Shown here piece after piece: positions 23,452 to 34,000 of a stretch of DNA of 64,000 nt. Under the pieces are notes generated by a model. It had not been told where the DNA came from, searched no databases, and saw nothing but the letters and a program-made list of their open reading frames with translations. The stretch spans positions 7,128,001 through 7,192,000 of the forward strand of contig JAVHKY010000013.1 of the NCBI GenBank assembly GCA_035079385.1, in the 5' to 3' direction. This stretch comes from Aspidiotus rigidus. Its lineage: Eukaryota > Arthropoda > Insecta > Hemiptera > Diaspididae. The number at the start of each line of letters is the position of its first letter. The first letter of the stretch is position 1. The position numbers and the translations under genes are program-made.

Positions 23452-24942
23452 GGAGCCCCTATGCAAACGCGAAAAAAAAAGTTCTCACCGAAAAAATGTG
23501 TTGTTACACATTCTTTGTTTCTAGAAATTTAATTTTTGCCTCGCAAATTTTATTTCTCATACAGTCTTCGTCAAGAGTGACCAAGATATTCTTTGAACAT
23601 CAATATTGAAGGTGATGTATATCGTTTGTTAATACTGCACGTATTGCATATTCTGTGTCACCTATAATTTTATTTTTGCTTATCATTTTTCGAATTTCTC
23701 TACAGTCCTGAAGTAGCATTTTACTGTCGAGGCGCGTGGCAACTCAGTCTTGTTTCATTATAAGAAAACGATGGAACTGTATCAGAACGTCTATAGACGT
23801 GGTTTATTAGCTGATAAATTGTAAAGAATTCCTTGAGAACTGTGGCAAACCGTCCTCAGAAATAAAACAAGACTGAGTCGCCACGCGCCTCAGTATCCGA
23901 GTCTCTCGGTTTTTTTTCTAACTGACTGTCATGTGACGGAAATTTATTTTTTGATTTTTTTCAAAAGATCTGGAGCTTCTTTTCCTACCAAGATGTAGAG
24001 CTCAAGAGATCTCGAGATTTTCTATACCAAGATCTGGAAACCAAGAGATCTGCATCCTTGTTCCGCTCAGACCTGGAATCTCAGAGACTTATAAATATTT
24101 GTACCTAAATGAGGAGTTATCTGTCAAAAGGGCACCCGTGAGCAATAATTGATTTTCAAAATAGGTCTTTGAAGTTTCATGTTCAGATTACTCATTCCAC
24201 ATTCATTTTATCAAAAAATCCGTAATGACAAAAAATATTTTGTGTCTTTTCATCTTTACAGATCACTAATTATTTTTCAAATTGATCGACAAATGAATCT
24301 GGGACAATTTCATAAAAATGTGTACCTCGGGTGCCCTTTTTATAGAGATGGGGTTGAGTGACCATAAGCGTACATGTAATTTTTCATTTTTTCAAAATTT
24401 TGTATATTGATAGGAAATGGTTCAGAGAATTCAAAAATGTGGATATCCGCAAAAAGGGCACCCCTTTGACGGGTGCCCTTTTGACAGATAACTTCTCAAA
24501 TACGGTAGGTATATTACCATTAAGAAAGCATCGAGAAGAAGAAACTTTCTTGAAGACAGTACGAGTACAGAAATTTGAAAAATGCTATACCAAAATAAAA
24601 TCATAGGTGACACAGAATATGTATACGAGCAGTACTAATCAAACGATATATTTGTACATTATCATCAATATTGATGTTTGAAGAGTCAAGACTATCTCGG
24701 TCACTCTTGACGAAGACTGTAAAAGAAATAAAATTTGCTAGGAAAAAATAAAACCTCAAGAGACAGAGAATGTATAATTATCTTAATGAAAAACTTCCTG
24801 AAATTTAGAAATTGCTATGCAAAAATGAAATCTCGAGTAACAGAGAATGTATACGTATTACTCGAGTGACGTCACAACACATTTTTCTGGTGAGAACTTT
24901 TTTTTTTTTTTTTTTTTTTTTTCGCAATTGCATAGGGGCTCT
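23452..24942. mobile_element. Large composite inverted-repeat element
   Basis: The left arm starts GAGCCCCTATGCAAACGCG and AAAGTTCTCACCGAAAAAAT (23453-23495) and runs to about 23675. The right arm ends ACATTTTTCTGGTGAGAACT, a long T run, then GCAATTGCATAGGGGCTC (24942). Between the arms lie a smaller inverted pair (GAGGCGCGTGGCAACTCAG at 23730 and CTGAGTCGCCACGCGCCTC at 23873), the second direct repeat and the MITE at 24111. This is a stack of nested insertions and no transposase frame is visible. Confidence 0.6.
24111..24497. mobile_element. 387-bp MITE with 28-bp terminal inverted repeats and AAAT target duplication
   Basis: Ends are GAGGAGTTATCTGTCAAAAG (continuing GGCACCCG) and its inverse CTTTTGACAGATAACTTCTC, with one mismatch. 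AAAT flanks both sides (24107-24110 and 24498-24501). The element splits the second direct repeat exactly where the first copy (about 23202) is uninterrupted, so the empty site is visible in the same window. A third copy of the GGGTGCCCTTTT end lies inside at 24329-24340, hinting at an older partial duplication. Confidence 0.85.
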
Positions 24943-25699
24943 CGCCTTGCCTGAGGCAAGAGCCCCAAAAAAGTTTCCTCCCTCAAAAACGATATTACAT
25001 ACCGCGTATGCTCGTATCACTGAACAAACGAATTCCTCCCACCTTTCATTAAAATTCAGTACACGACAGTATCGGAAAGTAATGTGATTCCTCTACTGTT
25101 GCGTAATATACTATTGAATGCCCCTTCAAATTTTGTAAAGGCTCTAGCCGGGTAAGGGGGATGGCCTTGGTCGAGAAATGTTTCAGATGTCCGTCAGAAT
25201 GTTGTCCCCAATGAGAAAACTCGAAACCCAAAAAATTGGACCCACCCGCTCACCCACATGGGCTGCAGAGTCATTTTTAGGCCTAAAATCCAAATGGCTC
25301 TATCTCAGGCACTAATGATTGCACAGCAATGCAACTTGGGGACATTTTAGTATATTTGAACGTTCATACATGGTATTTTTTTTCGAAAACAATCATTCAT
25401 ATTTTCACTAGTTTCTAGCAATAACAAAACTTCAAACTCGAATATTTAAAAAAATTGTGGGGGGCGGAAGCACCTAGGGAAAATCATTCATTTGAAACGC
25501 CATACCCTCTACTACAACATACATTAGTACCATAGTCCTCGGTGAGGTGGAACATTCCCAAAAAAATCATTATTCAATGAATTTCTGTGATTTTTCCATG
25601 AATAGCGGGGTGAACTACGACTGCTACCGCAATAGACCGCCTAAAATCAATGGTCAATGTTCGAGCTGAAAAATACGCACTCCTCCCTCCGTTGGATGA

Positions 25700-26822
25700 A
25701 GTGGGAATGTAGATAGACCAAAAATATATTTTTAATATTTCGTTTATTGATTTGGTCAATTCTTATGTAACACATCCACGGATTAGGTGGGGTGCATTAT
25801 AGATTGAGAAAAATAGTTGAAAAATTCTCCAGTCGCTGAAACAGTCTGAAAACAGTAGAGAAGTGAGAAAATCCACTTTTTCAACCAGGAGAACTGTGAT
25901 TTTTTATATTCTTCTTATCAATGAGGTGAATTTTTATGTAAACACGTCCGCCAAGTTGAAAAAAAATAATCGATAAATTCTCCAGTCGGTGAAACGGTCT
26001 AGAAATCGTAGAAAATCGAGGAAGGCCACTTTTTCAACCTGGACGACCGTAATTTTAGGCTGTTCGTTCATTGGTATATGGTCGATTCTTATAAGAACAC
26101 TCACGCCGAGTTTTAAAAAAACTGAAAAAAATTCTCTAGTCGTTGGCACGCTGTGGAAATAGTAAAAAACCAAAGATACACAGCCACTCTTAAGATTCAT
26201 TTCCTTTACTTTAAAATATTGAACTTAATTTCTGTTCCCCTGAAGTCGCAGCGGTACGAATTGTATTACTAGTAGTCGTGCACTCGCATGATGTGGAAGA
26301 ATTCCCTCCGAGACACAATAGAAGACAATCATATCTTTGTATTGCCATGCTCATAAACTGCAATATTTGAAGCATTGTCACCTTAACTCGAGAGGAGATT
26401 CCTCCACTTCATGCAAGTGCACGGCTCCTAGTAACACAGTTTATACCATTACGACTTTAGGGGAACACAAAAATAAACATTCAACATTTTAAAGTAAAGG
26501 AAATGAATCTTAGGGGTGGGTGTGTATTTTTGGTTTTTTTATTATTAAATTTCCAGCGCGTCCCAGCGACTAGAAAATTTTTTTCAATTTTTCTAAAACT
26601 CGGCGTACAAGTTCTCAAAAGAATTGACCAAATCAATGGATGAATTGCCAGAAATGGTTTTCAAGGTTGAAAAGGTGGATTTCCTTGATTTTGTACTATT
26701 TCCAGACTTTTCCAGCCACTGGAGAATTTTCTCGATCTAACGCACTCCACCTAATCCGTGGATGTGTTTACATAAGAATTAACCAAATCGATAAACGAAA
26801 TACTGAAAATATATTTTGCTGA
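25700..26822. mobile_element. ~1.1-kb foldback element with internal tandem units
   Basis: Left arm 25700-26312 and right arm 26384-26822 are inverse copies around a loop of about 70 bases. Clear pairs include ATTCATTTCCTTTACTTTAA with its inverse at about 26493-26512, GTGCACTCGCATGATGTGGA with its inverse near 26412-26431, and CACATCCACGGATTAGGTGG with CCACCTAATCCGTGGATGTG. The left arm contains about three ~150-bp units, each with CCACTTTTTCAACC and TCGATTCTTAT-like words. No coding capacity. Confidence 0.75.
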
Positions 26823-26850
26823 GTTCTGGTGATGCATATGCAGGTTGGCA

Positions 26851-27155
26851 ATTAATGGCCGGTGATCCGTATCACAATCAGGGTTTTTGTAGGCTCAATC
26901 ACGATGAACGTTGTTGAGACGGCTTTACCTGACTAATAAGTAGTCTAGTTGGTGCCAGTGCCCTGAGTGTAGGTGTTGCCACGTACCCTTGTAGATGTCT
27001 TTCAACTGAAACATGGTGTTGACACGAATCAGACCGTATGCAGCATAGAAGGATGCCAGAAGTTCTTTGTTTCTGTTCATGTTTCCCAGACTATGCCGTC
27101 CAATAACTCTTTTCCATGCAGTCGCGTCGTTCTCCACACAGGCGTTGAAGTAAGG
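26851..27155 (-). pseudogene. Fragment of a non-LTR retrotransposon endonuclease (EEP) domain
   Basis: The minus frame from about 27152 gives a stretch with the words AWKRVIGRHSLGNMN, NTMFQLKDIYKGTW and HWHQLDYLLVR. These match the endonuclease region of LINE-type retrotransposons, often annotated as craniofacial development protein 2-like. A stop follows, and the expected continuation (DCDTDHRPLI) appears in another frame at 26851-26880, so there is at least one frameshift. The catalytic Asp-Phe-Asn segment is altered (YFNAC). It is a dead fragment, about 100 residues of a protein normally many times longer, inside the repeat nest. Confidence 0.75.
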
Positions 27156-27926
27156 ATACTACTCAGATTGCTCCTCCTTTGACTTTATCAATATGCTTGC
27201 GCATACCTACCTATCTTATATAGTTCCTTGCCTGTACCTTACACTAGTTCTTATCCTGCAACACTCTTTATCGCGTGTATTGCTGTGAGAGTTGTGTGGA
27301 ACACGTGCCGTTTCTAATCCCTGTATTCGCGCATTTGAGTTTTGTTTGTGGACCTTGTGTTTTGCTTTATTGGACACATTCCTCATCTGAGGTGAGTAAT
27401 TGGATACTGGTCATCGTATGCTCATTGAGTATAACCTTCTCGTATTCTAGATTACGTTTTATACAGCTTAATTGCATGAGATACTCTTATATCAATTACT
27501 TATTATGAATATCCTATGAAAGGTGGTTCATCTAACCCTAATTTGATTTCTGTCTATCTCCTTGAAGAACATGTCATTTGTAGATTGATACGGCCTCTGT
27601 GCTTTGGGGTATCTCATAGTCTCGGTGACATGCTTCATCTGTGTACTTGCTATAACCCCTGAGTCTTTGATCCTTTTGGAAGGATAAGTCATTTGTCGGT
27701 TGATACGGCCTCTGAGCTGCGGGGTATCTCAAAGTCTCGGAGACATCCTTTATCTTACTTGGTGTGACCTCTAAGTCTTGTGAGTCTCGTTCTCTCTTCT
27801 CTCAAACTTGTCGATTTAACTAGGTTAATTAAGGAGGAAATTATCACACGTGATTTTCATTACGGCAATTCACAGGTCGTTCGAGAATATTCACAGCCGA
27901 AGAGATATCATTTGTTACCTTCACTA

Positions 27927-28221
27927 GAGCCCTATAAATACGAGTGAGGATATGGACCGCCATATTTAGTCGTTACGTCATCATTATTTTCACAGTCTCC
28001 TATTCTAACGACTGATAACAGTTTATCATGATTTGAAAATAATAAGAGATACATGCTAGACTAAGTGCCAAAGCAAAATGCAAGACTCAACACTATTGAG
28101 AAATGCAAAATAGCTTTACTAATCACATAAATTCTTCATCTGAATAGGAAGCTATGGAGATACATTATGATGTAACGACTAAATATGGCGGACCATGTCC
28201 TCACTCGTATTTATAGGGCTC
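27927..28221. mobile_element. 295-bp mariner/Tc1-like MITE with TA target duplication
   Basis: Terminal inverted repeats of about 57 bp begin GAGCCCTATAAATACGAGTG at 27927 and end with the inverse CACTCGTATTTATAGGGCTC at 28221. They are more than 90 percent matched and continue through CCGCCATATTTAGTCGTTAC. TA dinucleotides flank both ends. The interior is AT-rich and noncoding. TA duplication and noncoding interior are the usual marks of Tc1/mariner-derived MITEs; the family assignment is inference. Confidence 0.8.
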
Positions 28222-28399
28222 TACCTTCACCCGTTTCACTTCGACATACGTACTCGTAACTATCTAAGTATCATAATAAAATATCTCTTTTAATTCGTAC
28301 GCTACACGAAAGGAGAAAAATACCCGGTGCACATTGTACGGTAGTATATGAGACAGACGTGTTCTTATTCCGTCTGAAGCGGTTTTATCGTTGAAGCCG

Positions 28400-28570
28400 A
28401 TAAAGCTAGATGTGGGTTTGTCTGAAAATGATCGCGTTAGCAAATTCTTAGGAAGCCATTGAGACTTGAGAATTGCGTTATTGTGTTGGTAATCACACAG
28501 TAACTATTTAGACGATCACGCGTTATTGCGATTAAATTTTTAATAGGTAGAACAATTTACGGTTCAGCTT
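28400..28570. promoter_or_regulatory. Conserved upstream block of copy A
   Basis: Contains GAAGCCATTGAGACTTGAGA, ATTGCGTTATT, TATCACGCG-like and ATTGCGATTA words, in the same order as copy B (41195-41320) and, more loosely and duplicated, copy C (55645-55870). The block lies far upstream of copy A only because of the repeat nest at 22.49-28.33 kb. Promoter or enhancer function is inference from conservation. Confidence 0.4.
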
Positions 28571-29016
28571 TTCCTTCCCATGACAGAGATGAAAATTTAA
28601 AAGGTTTAAGATACCCTCATGATCATCAAAAATTAAAAGGAAATACGGTCAAGAATATAATGACATGTCATTTGTCTGCAACCCGTTTCCGATCTGACGA
28701 ACGAAGTTCAACTGACATATCGGTATCTGCAAAACCACAATTAAAACCCACTGAGAGCTAGAACAGGTTTTATTCTGCTGACCGTCCTTTTGCAGATACC
28801 CAATGTTTTTAGATGGGCTAGGTGTCAATCAAAACTTGTTCGGGTCAGAAACACTTTGATCATGAATAGAATAATGAATTTATTTTCGAGCAGATACGAA
28901 ATAATCAAATACTTTTAAGCACGATTTAGCCCACATCGTATCTAATATTGAAATTGTTACAATTATAACGAAATACATATTTTCTTTAATATTTATAAAA
29001 ATCATATTTCATTAAC

Positions 29017-29265
29017 AGGAAACCTGTTCTACTTTTTTTTTTTTTTTGAGAGAGAGAGAGAGAGAGAGAAATTTACTGTGCGCCGTTGGGTGAAAATCTT
29101 GGAAAAATTTCGACCTACAAGCAATACACAACAGGAGAGAGACTTGGAAAAAAGATGGCTTCTTCAACAAAGTTAAACGAGGAACTCAGGGAACCGGTTT
29201 TATGAGTTAAATTAGTTTTGTTATATTGAGAATTCAAGGAAGCCTAGACCTAGTACACAACTAGT
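29017..29265. mobile_element. 45-bp-monomer element copy with poly-T/(GA)n insert
   Basis: Starts TTAACAGGAAACCTGTTCTA, is interrupted by a T run and (GA)11, continues TGTGCGCCGTTGG and CTTGGAAAAATTTCGAC, and ends with the hairpin segment TTCAACAAAGTTAAACGAGG and CGGTTTTATGAG. The following GAATTCAAGGAAGCCTAGAC also follows the copies at 17.0 and 47.7 kb, so it belongs to the element. Confidence 0.65.
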
Positions 29266-29279
29266 ATAAAGGAGGCCTG

Positions 29280-30240
29280 GACCTAGTATAAGCCTAGTTG
29301 CTCGTGTCGCAATTGCAGTGCCACGTGTCCTCTATGATGGAGTGGGTGTGGGTGGTGCGTATGCATTTAATTTTGTTTCCTCCAACACCGGAATCGGCCC
29401 TTTCAGGCATAACTTCACTGTCGGTTCTCCTCGGCACCCCTTCTACTCGGCAACCGCCAAGCTGCAGTGTCGCCAAGCACATATAATATTAGAACGCACA
29501 ACAACAACAACACCTCCTTAGATACAGTAGATCGCTGTTGCAGTCTGTTCATTCTCTCCTTTCTTCAGGGATGAACTGCCTCTTGTTGTCTGGGAAGTCC
29601 TCATACTCCGGAAAGAGGGGTAATTGGAAAGAAGGAGCAACTATAGGGAACCATGTCGGCTATCTTCACAGCAAAATACCCCTCCCTGCTTTCAACCTCT
29701 CCCGGAGAAATGGAGCTCACTGGCAATTACAACGTGCGTTCCCCTCTCGGATACAAACTGCCATAAGAGATCTTGCGCAAGCTTACAGTCTTCCAAATTT
29801 GACTGCAGGAACTTGAATGTGCCTGCCATTAGGACGCTGTCGGTCCTCTTCTGCTGCTTTCACGCCCTCGGACAGTGGGCTCTGCAGCACCTATGCAGCC
29901 TTTACTCTCAATCACGTGCTCATCATCGCGGCCATCTTCCCGACAGCGAAGTGGGCATTTTAATCCCAGTGGCAGTCCCGTATCAGCTACTCTTCTTTAC
30001 CGCATCTTTAGGAGCCACTACCAGCAGCTTCTCCTCGGCAAGCTGGTGCGATGTGGCTTCGACGAAGAATATGCTGAATCCTTCTTTTCCAATGAGCGGG
30101 CCTTGCAAATACTCCGTCCAATCTGGATGCTGCCATCCTGCACCAATTTCAGGGCAGTTGTGATTGGGAATTGTATCTGTGCCATCTGGCACCTATTGCC
30201 CACTTTTTGGAGGTTGAGAACTTTCGTCTCACTCTCTCCT
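29280..30240. other. GC-rich island, broken ORFs, origin unknown
   Basis: About 50 percent G+C by eye against roughly 35 percent around it, and flanked on both sides by 45-bp-monomer element copies. Plus frames at 29318-29521, 29624-30163 and 29875-30345 are open but overlap each other and carry stops where they would need to join. Peptides such as LVRCGFDEEYAESFFSNERA look protein-like. I do not recognise the family. It could be a decayed captured gene, a transposon cargo or a decayed virus-derived insert; none can be shown. Confidence 0.4.
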
Positions 30241-30269
30241 CCAACTGCTATTGCTTTCTCCTCTCTAGT

Positions 30270-30620
30270 GACGGACGTATCAATATTGATAGGAGGGGGA
30301 CTCGGAAAAAATTCTACCTCTGAGCAGTATACAGAAAAATTTTGACTCTTTGAGTTATTCATGATAAGAGGGGGATTTGCATCAAAATTTTTCCCAAGTT
30401 TTTCACCAGATGGCGCAAGGCGATTTTTCTAAAAAAAAAAAACATATAACAGGTTCCCTCTTAAAATTTCGACTTGCGACTCGTAATATATGATAAACGG
30501 GGACTTACGGTATTTGAAGGATTGTATATCTAACTCATTAAAGGGGCTAAGCCAATCGGTGTAGAAAGCATTACATATCTAGTGACTTAAAGAGCCCACC
30601 CTGGTGCGGGTCATGTAATG
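30270..30620. mobile_element. 45-bp-monomer element remnants
   Basis: Contains GATAGGAGGGGGACTCGGAA, TTTTTCCCAAGTTTTTCACC, GGCGCAAGGCG and the end word ATAACAGGTTCCCTC (about 30456). It then continues with AAAGGGGCTAAGCC and GGTGCGGGTCAT, which also occur next to the copy at 8583-8820, showing that these belong to a longer family member. Confidence 0.6.
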
Positions 30621-30878
30621 TTGTACCAATAGCCGTTGTTTTTTTCCTTTCTACAAATCTTTTTTCATAACTGAAACCTACACCTCTGTTTGCAAGTAAG
30701 AACTAGCCATTCCTCATAGGGTGAAGGGAAGGGGAGAGGTTGATTCGGATCGTTTTTTTTTTTTTATTGTGATACACGAGAAAAACACATTTTCATACTT
30801 GTGTTGGGGATTATTGTACAAGCTTTGTACGCGAACAAGTGCGTAATAAGAAAGTCTTTTCAATAGAATTCACTCGGT

Positions 30879-30884
30879 TTTATT
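30879..30884 (-). terminator. Candidate poly(A) signal of copy B
   Basis: AATAAA on the minus strand, about 180 bases past the TAG at 31060, in the same context as the signal of copy A. Confidence 0.45.
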
Positions 30885-31059
30885 CTTAACAAATACTCAC
30901 TTAACATAGGAAAATGAAACGGTATACATATAAATAATTAATATCAAAACAATGTTTTCAACAACTAAAAATAAAAGATGGTAGATATTTCTAAAAACAC
31001 AACGTACATACAAAAAATGTTGGTAGGTATTAATATTTTAATTGTTACTCTCAATTGTT

Positions 31060-34000
31060 CTAGGTTCTTTGAAGCTTTTTCGCCAGGAAGTCGAAAGCTT
31101 CTTTCATTTCTTTAAATTTTCTCTCAAAATACCTTTTCTCTCCCTGCATAACATTCGCGTGACGATCTGAAATTAGAGTAATATGTAAGGGTAGGAGAGT
31201 TAGAATGGTACATGTGCTCTCACACCCAGCCAAAAAAAAAAAAAATCGGTAGAGAGATCAATAACCTGGATGTAACTCTAGAGCTTTCTTATAGTAAGCT
31301 TTCTTAATTTCTGCAAAAGTAGCAAGCTCATTGACTCCAAGAATTGCGTGAAAATCTTTTCGCTCAGAATGCTGATCACAAAGCGATTTGGCCTTCTTTA
31401 ATAATTCTTCAGTTTCTGTAACGTTGGAAAAATTATATAGCATCCACACAGAAATTAGTGGTGTGACGAGGAAATCTGGGTAATATAGTATATTACACAC
31501 CTAGTGCGAAAAAGAAAGTAAAAAATGACCGTGCTTCATCAAACTTCGCCTCATTTTGCAAAGTGTGCACTCATCAGTTCTTTTTACTTTCGTCGAGTTT
31601 GGTACAATGCATTCCTCGACAAACGCGTGAAAGATACAGCAGATTATCGCAAAAAAGCTTCTTCTCACTATGGTATCGTGAAAATAAATTCTTCTGGAGG
31701 GAGTCTCAAACAAGATTTTATTTCAAAGCAAATGTTCCAGTTAACCTCTCTCCTGTCCCGAAAATACGCCACTAGTTCCGACTATCTATCTATCCAAATA
31801 CATCTAGGCCTACAATTTATCAAGAAATAAATGGGAGAAGAAAATTATGAGATAGGTAACGAAAAAGTACAGACGGCTACTTTACAGTTTTGTTTAGCTA
31901 ATAATTATCTAATATTGCCATGAATATGTTTAATCTCATATATCAATTGCGAGTATGTATAAAAAGCGTTCAAACAATAAGAAAATTTGAAACTGAATCA
32001 ATGGCTGCTGAAATTACACAGATAAAGGACGGTTTACAATAAAAGTGACCTTGTAGACGGAAGAAATGTCTTTATACCTAATGATTCATTGTTCCACAGA
32101 GTCAGCAATAATTCAAAACATTTTGAATTTTTAGTGACATAATTTTTAATGATAGGTAGTGTAAACCGCCGTTGAGAGTTTTAAATTAAACTCTAATTCA
32201 GTTTTCGGGATTACCACATTCACAGCGTTTAGGTACTTAAAAAAGAAAGAAAAAAGAAGGTACTTTACAGGACATTAAATTTGTAACAGATTACAATTTT
32301 CGAGGGCTCTCGACGGCCCACTTGTTTTACCTAATTAACCGAATGGAGTTTTGTAAGGAAATCTATAGTCTTAAATGATCAGGTTTAAGGTGAGCAACTT
32401 TCCGCTCCTACACATGGTACTTATCTAGTGCTATACATACTACGATCTCCTGAAAACGCGACAACTGGGGCCACTTCATCCAGTCAAAGGCTTTACAATT
32501 TCAGTTTACAAATGCATTCTCCCTGTCTCCACCTTCTACGTAATTACATGTATGGAAGAGTCAGTAGTCAATACGTATTTTTAGTATAATTTCAAATGCT
32601 CATTACTATTTAAACCTAGATTACAGAAAAAAAGAATTTTTCAAAACGGCCACAACAAAGAAAGTTAGCCTTACCAGAAGTACTCTCAAGTTCGTAGGCC
32701 ATTTCATAGTCTCGCACAGCTTCCGCAAATTGTTCAAGACACATACAGCATTCCGCTCTTCTCAATAAAGCTTTCAAATATTTCTTTTCCAGTTGAAGAG
32801 CTTTTGTACAATCTTCAATTGAGCCCACTGGATTGTCAAGCTGACAGTCGAAAAAAAATTTTCATCAGACAGATTCGATTACAGCTCCCGACAATAATTT
32901 ACTAAAATCAGTAATGCTTTATAGGTACCAAGAAAGAAACAGTAGCCCGGTTGAAATATAATCTAGCATTAATCGAATCATTCGAGAGATCAATTTCCAA
33001 CGCGGTTGAATAATAATTGTAGGCTTCATAGAGTCGATTTTCATAGAAAGCTTTATTACCTTCCGCCTTGGTTTTCTTAAGCAGAGTAGCTCGCTGTAAA
33101 TTGATTCAAGAAAATTAAATTAATCAAAGCGCCACTTACAACATGTCAATTAGGGCTGCGCCTTCGTAATATTAAAATACACGACTCGAAACTTAAAGAG
33201 TAGATAGAAATTGATTACAATATTGTCCTAAGAGAGAAAAAAAAAATACAATAAACAAGAGACGTAAATTTAGTAAACACAAAAAAATATTTCCTCGAAA
33301 ATTTTCAATTCGATTCATCCCATAAGAGAACTCTCCTATCTACTTCAATCTTCTTAAAGTGTATGATAAGTTCCATGAACATGGATCATAAGCTACTGGT
33401 ATTTCGTAAATCAAATATGCGAATTCAGCCTTACCTTATAAAGTTCGACCACTTTTGGGTGACCAGGCACAATCTTTGAAGCATTTTGTAGACACCTGAT
33501 CGCTTGACTGATATTGCCAGCGTAGTAGGAACAAATTCCGCGGACGTAGATTGCATCTGCATTCCGATTATCGACGTCAAGAATATCATTAACGATTACT
33601 TCGGCTTCTTGACACCGTTTTAAAGAAGCTAGACACTCCGCATTCAATAGTTTCATTTCTACACAATTTTCGGCGAATTTCATAGCTTTGTGCAAATGAG
33701 ATAACGCCTGAAACATGAAAAACAAACCGAGAATAAGAATTATATTTGCAACATGATTGTCTATTCCACATAAGATGTAGGACTTGATATGATTACTCCA
33801 AGGGATACTAAAAGGTGTACAAGATATCATCATAATAGATAAGGAAGGGCTCGGGCCAGGGGATTGTATTTCTTCTTCCTTCCTCATCTTACTCCAAATT
33901 TTCAAGACCGAAGGACCAGTCTCACGTCCAGACGTTTGAAGAAATGAACGTCAGGTAATAATACGGTGGGAAAAACAGTTGATTTTAATATCGCGAAAAG

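Larger units (their letters stand above)
22490..28330. mobile_element. ~5.8-kb repeat nest inserted in the upstream flank of copy A
   Basis: Upstream sequence of copy A matches that of copy B up to about 22487 (AGAATCAATAAAG versus AGAACTTATTGAAG at about 41085-41098) and resumes at about 28350 (GTGTTCTTATTCC versus CTGTTCTTATACC). The intervening block has no counterpart in B. It consists of direct repeats, nested foldback elements, a MITE, a LINE fragment and a mariner-like MITE, listed separately. The boundaries are estimates, good to perhaps 30 bp. Confidence 0.6.

Noticed and set aside
24899..24922. Long T run as a retroposon poly(A) tail
   Set aside because: Its position matches a shorter A/T run in the opposite arm (about 23472-23480), so it is part of the inverted-repeat element and expanded by slippage.
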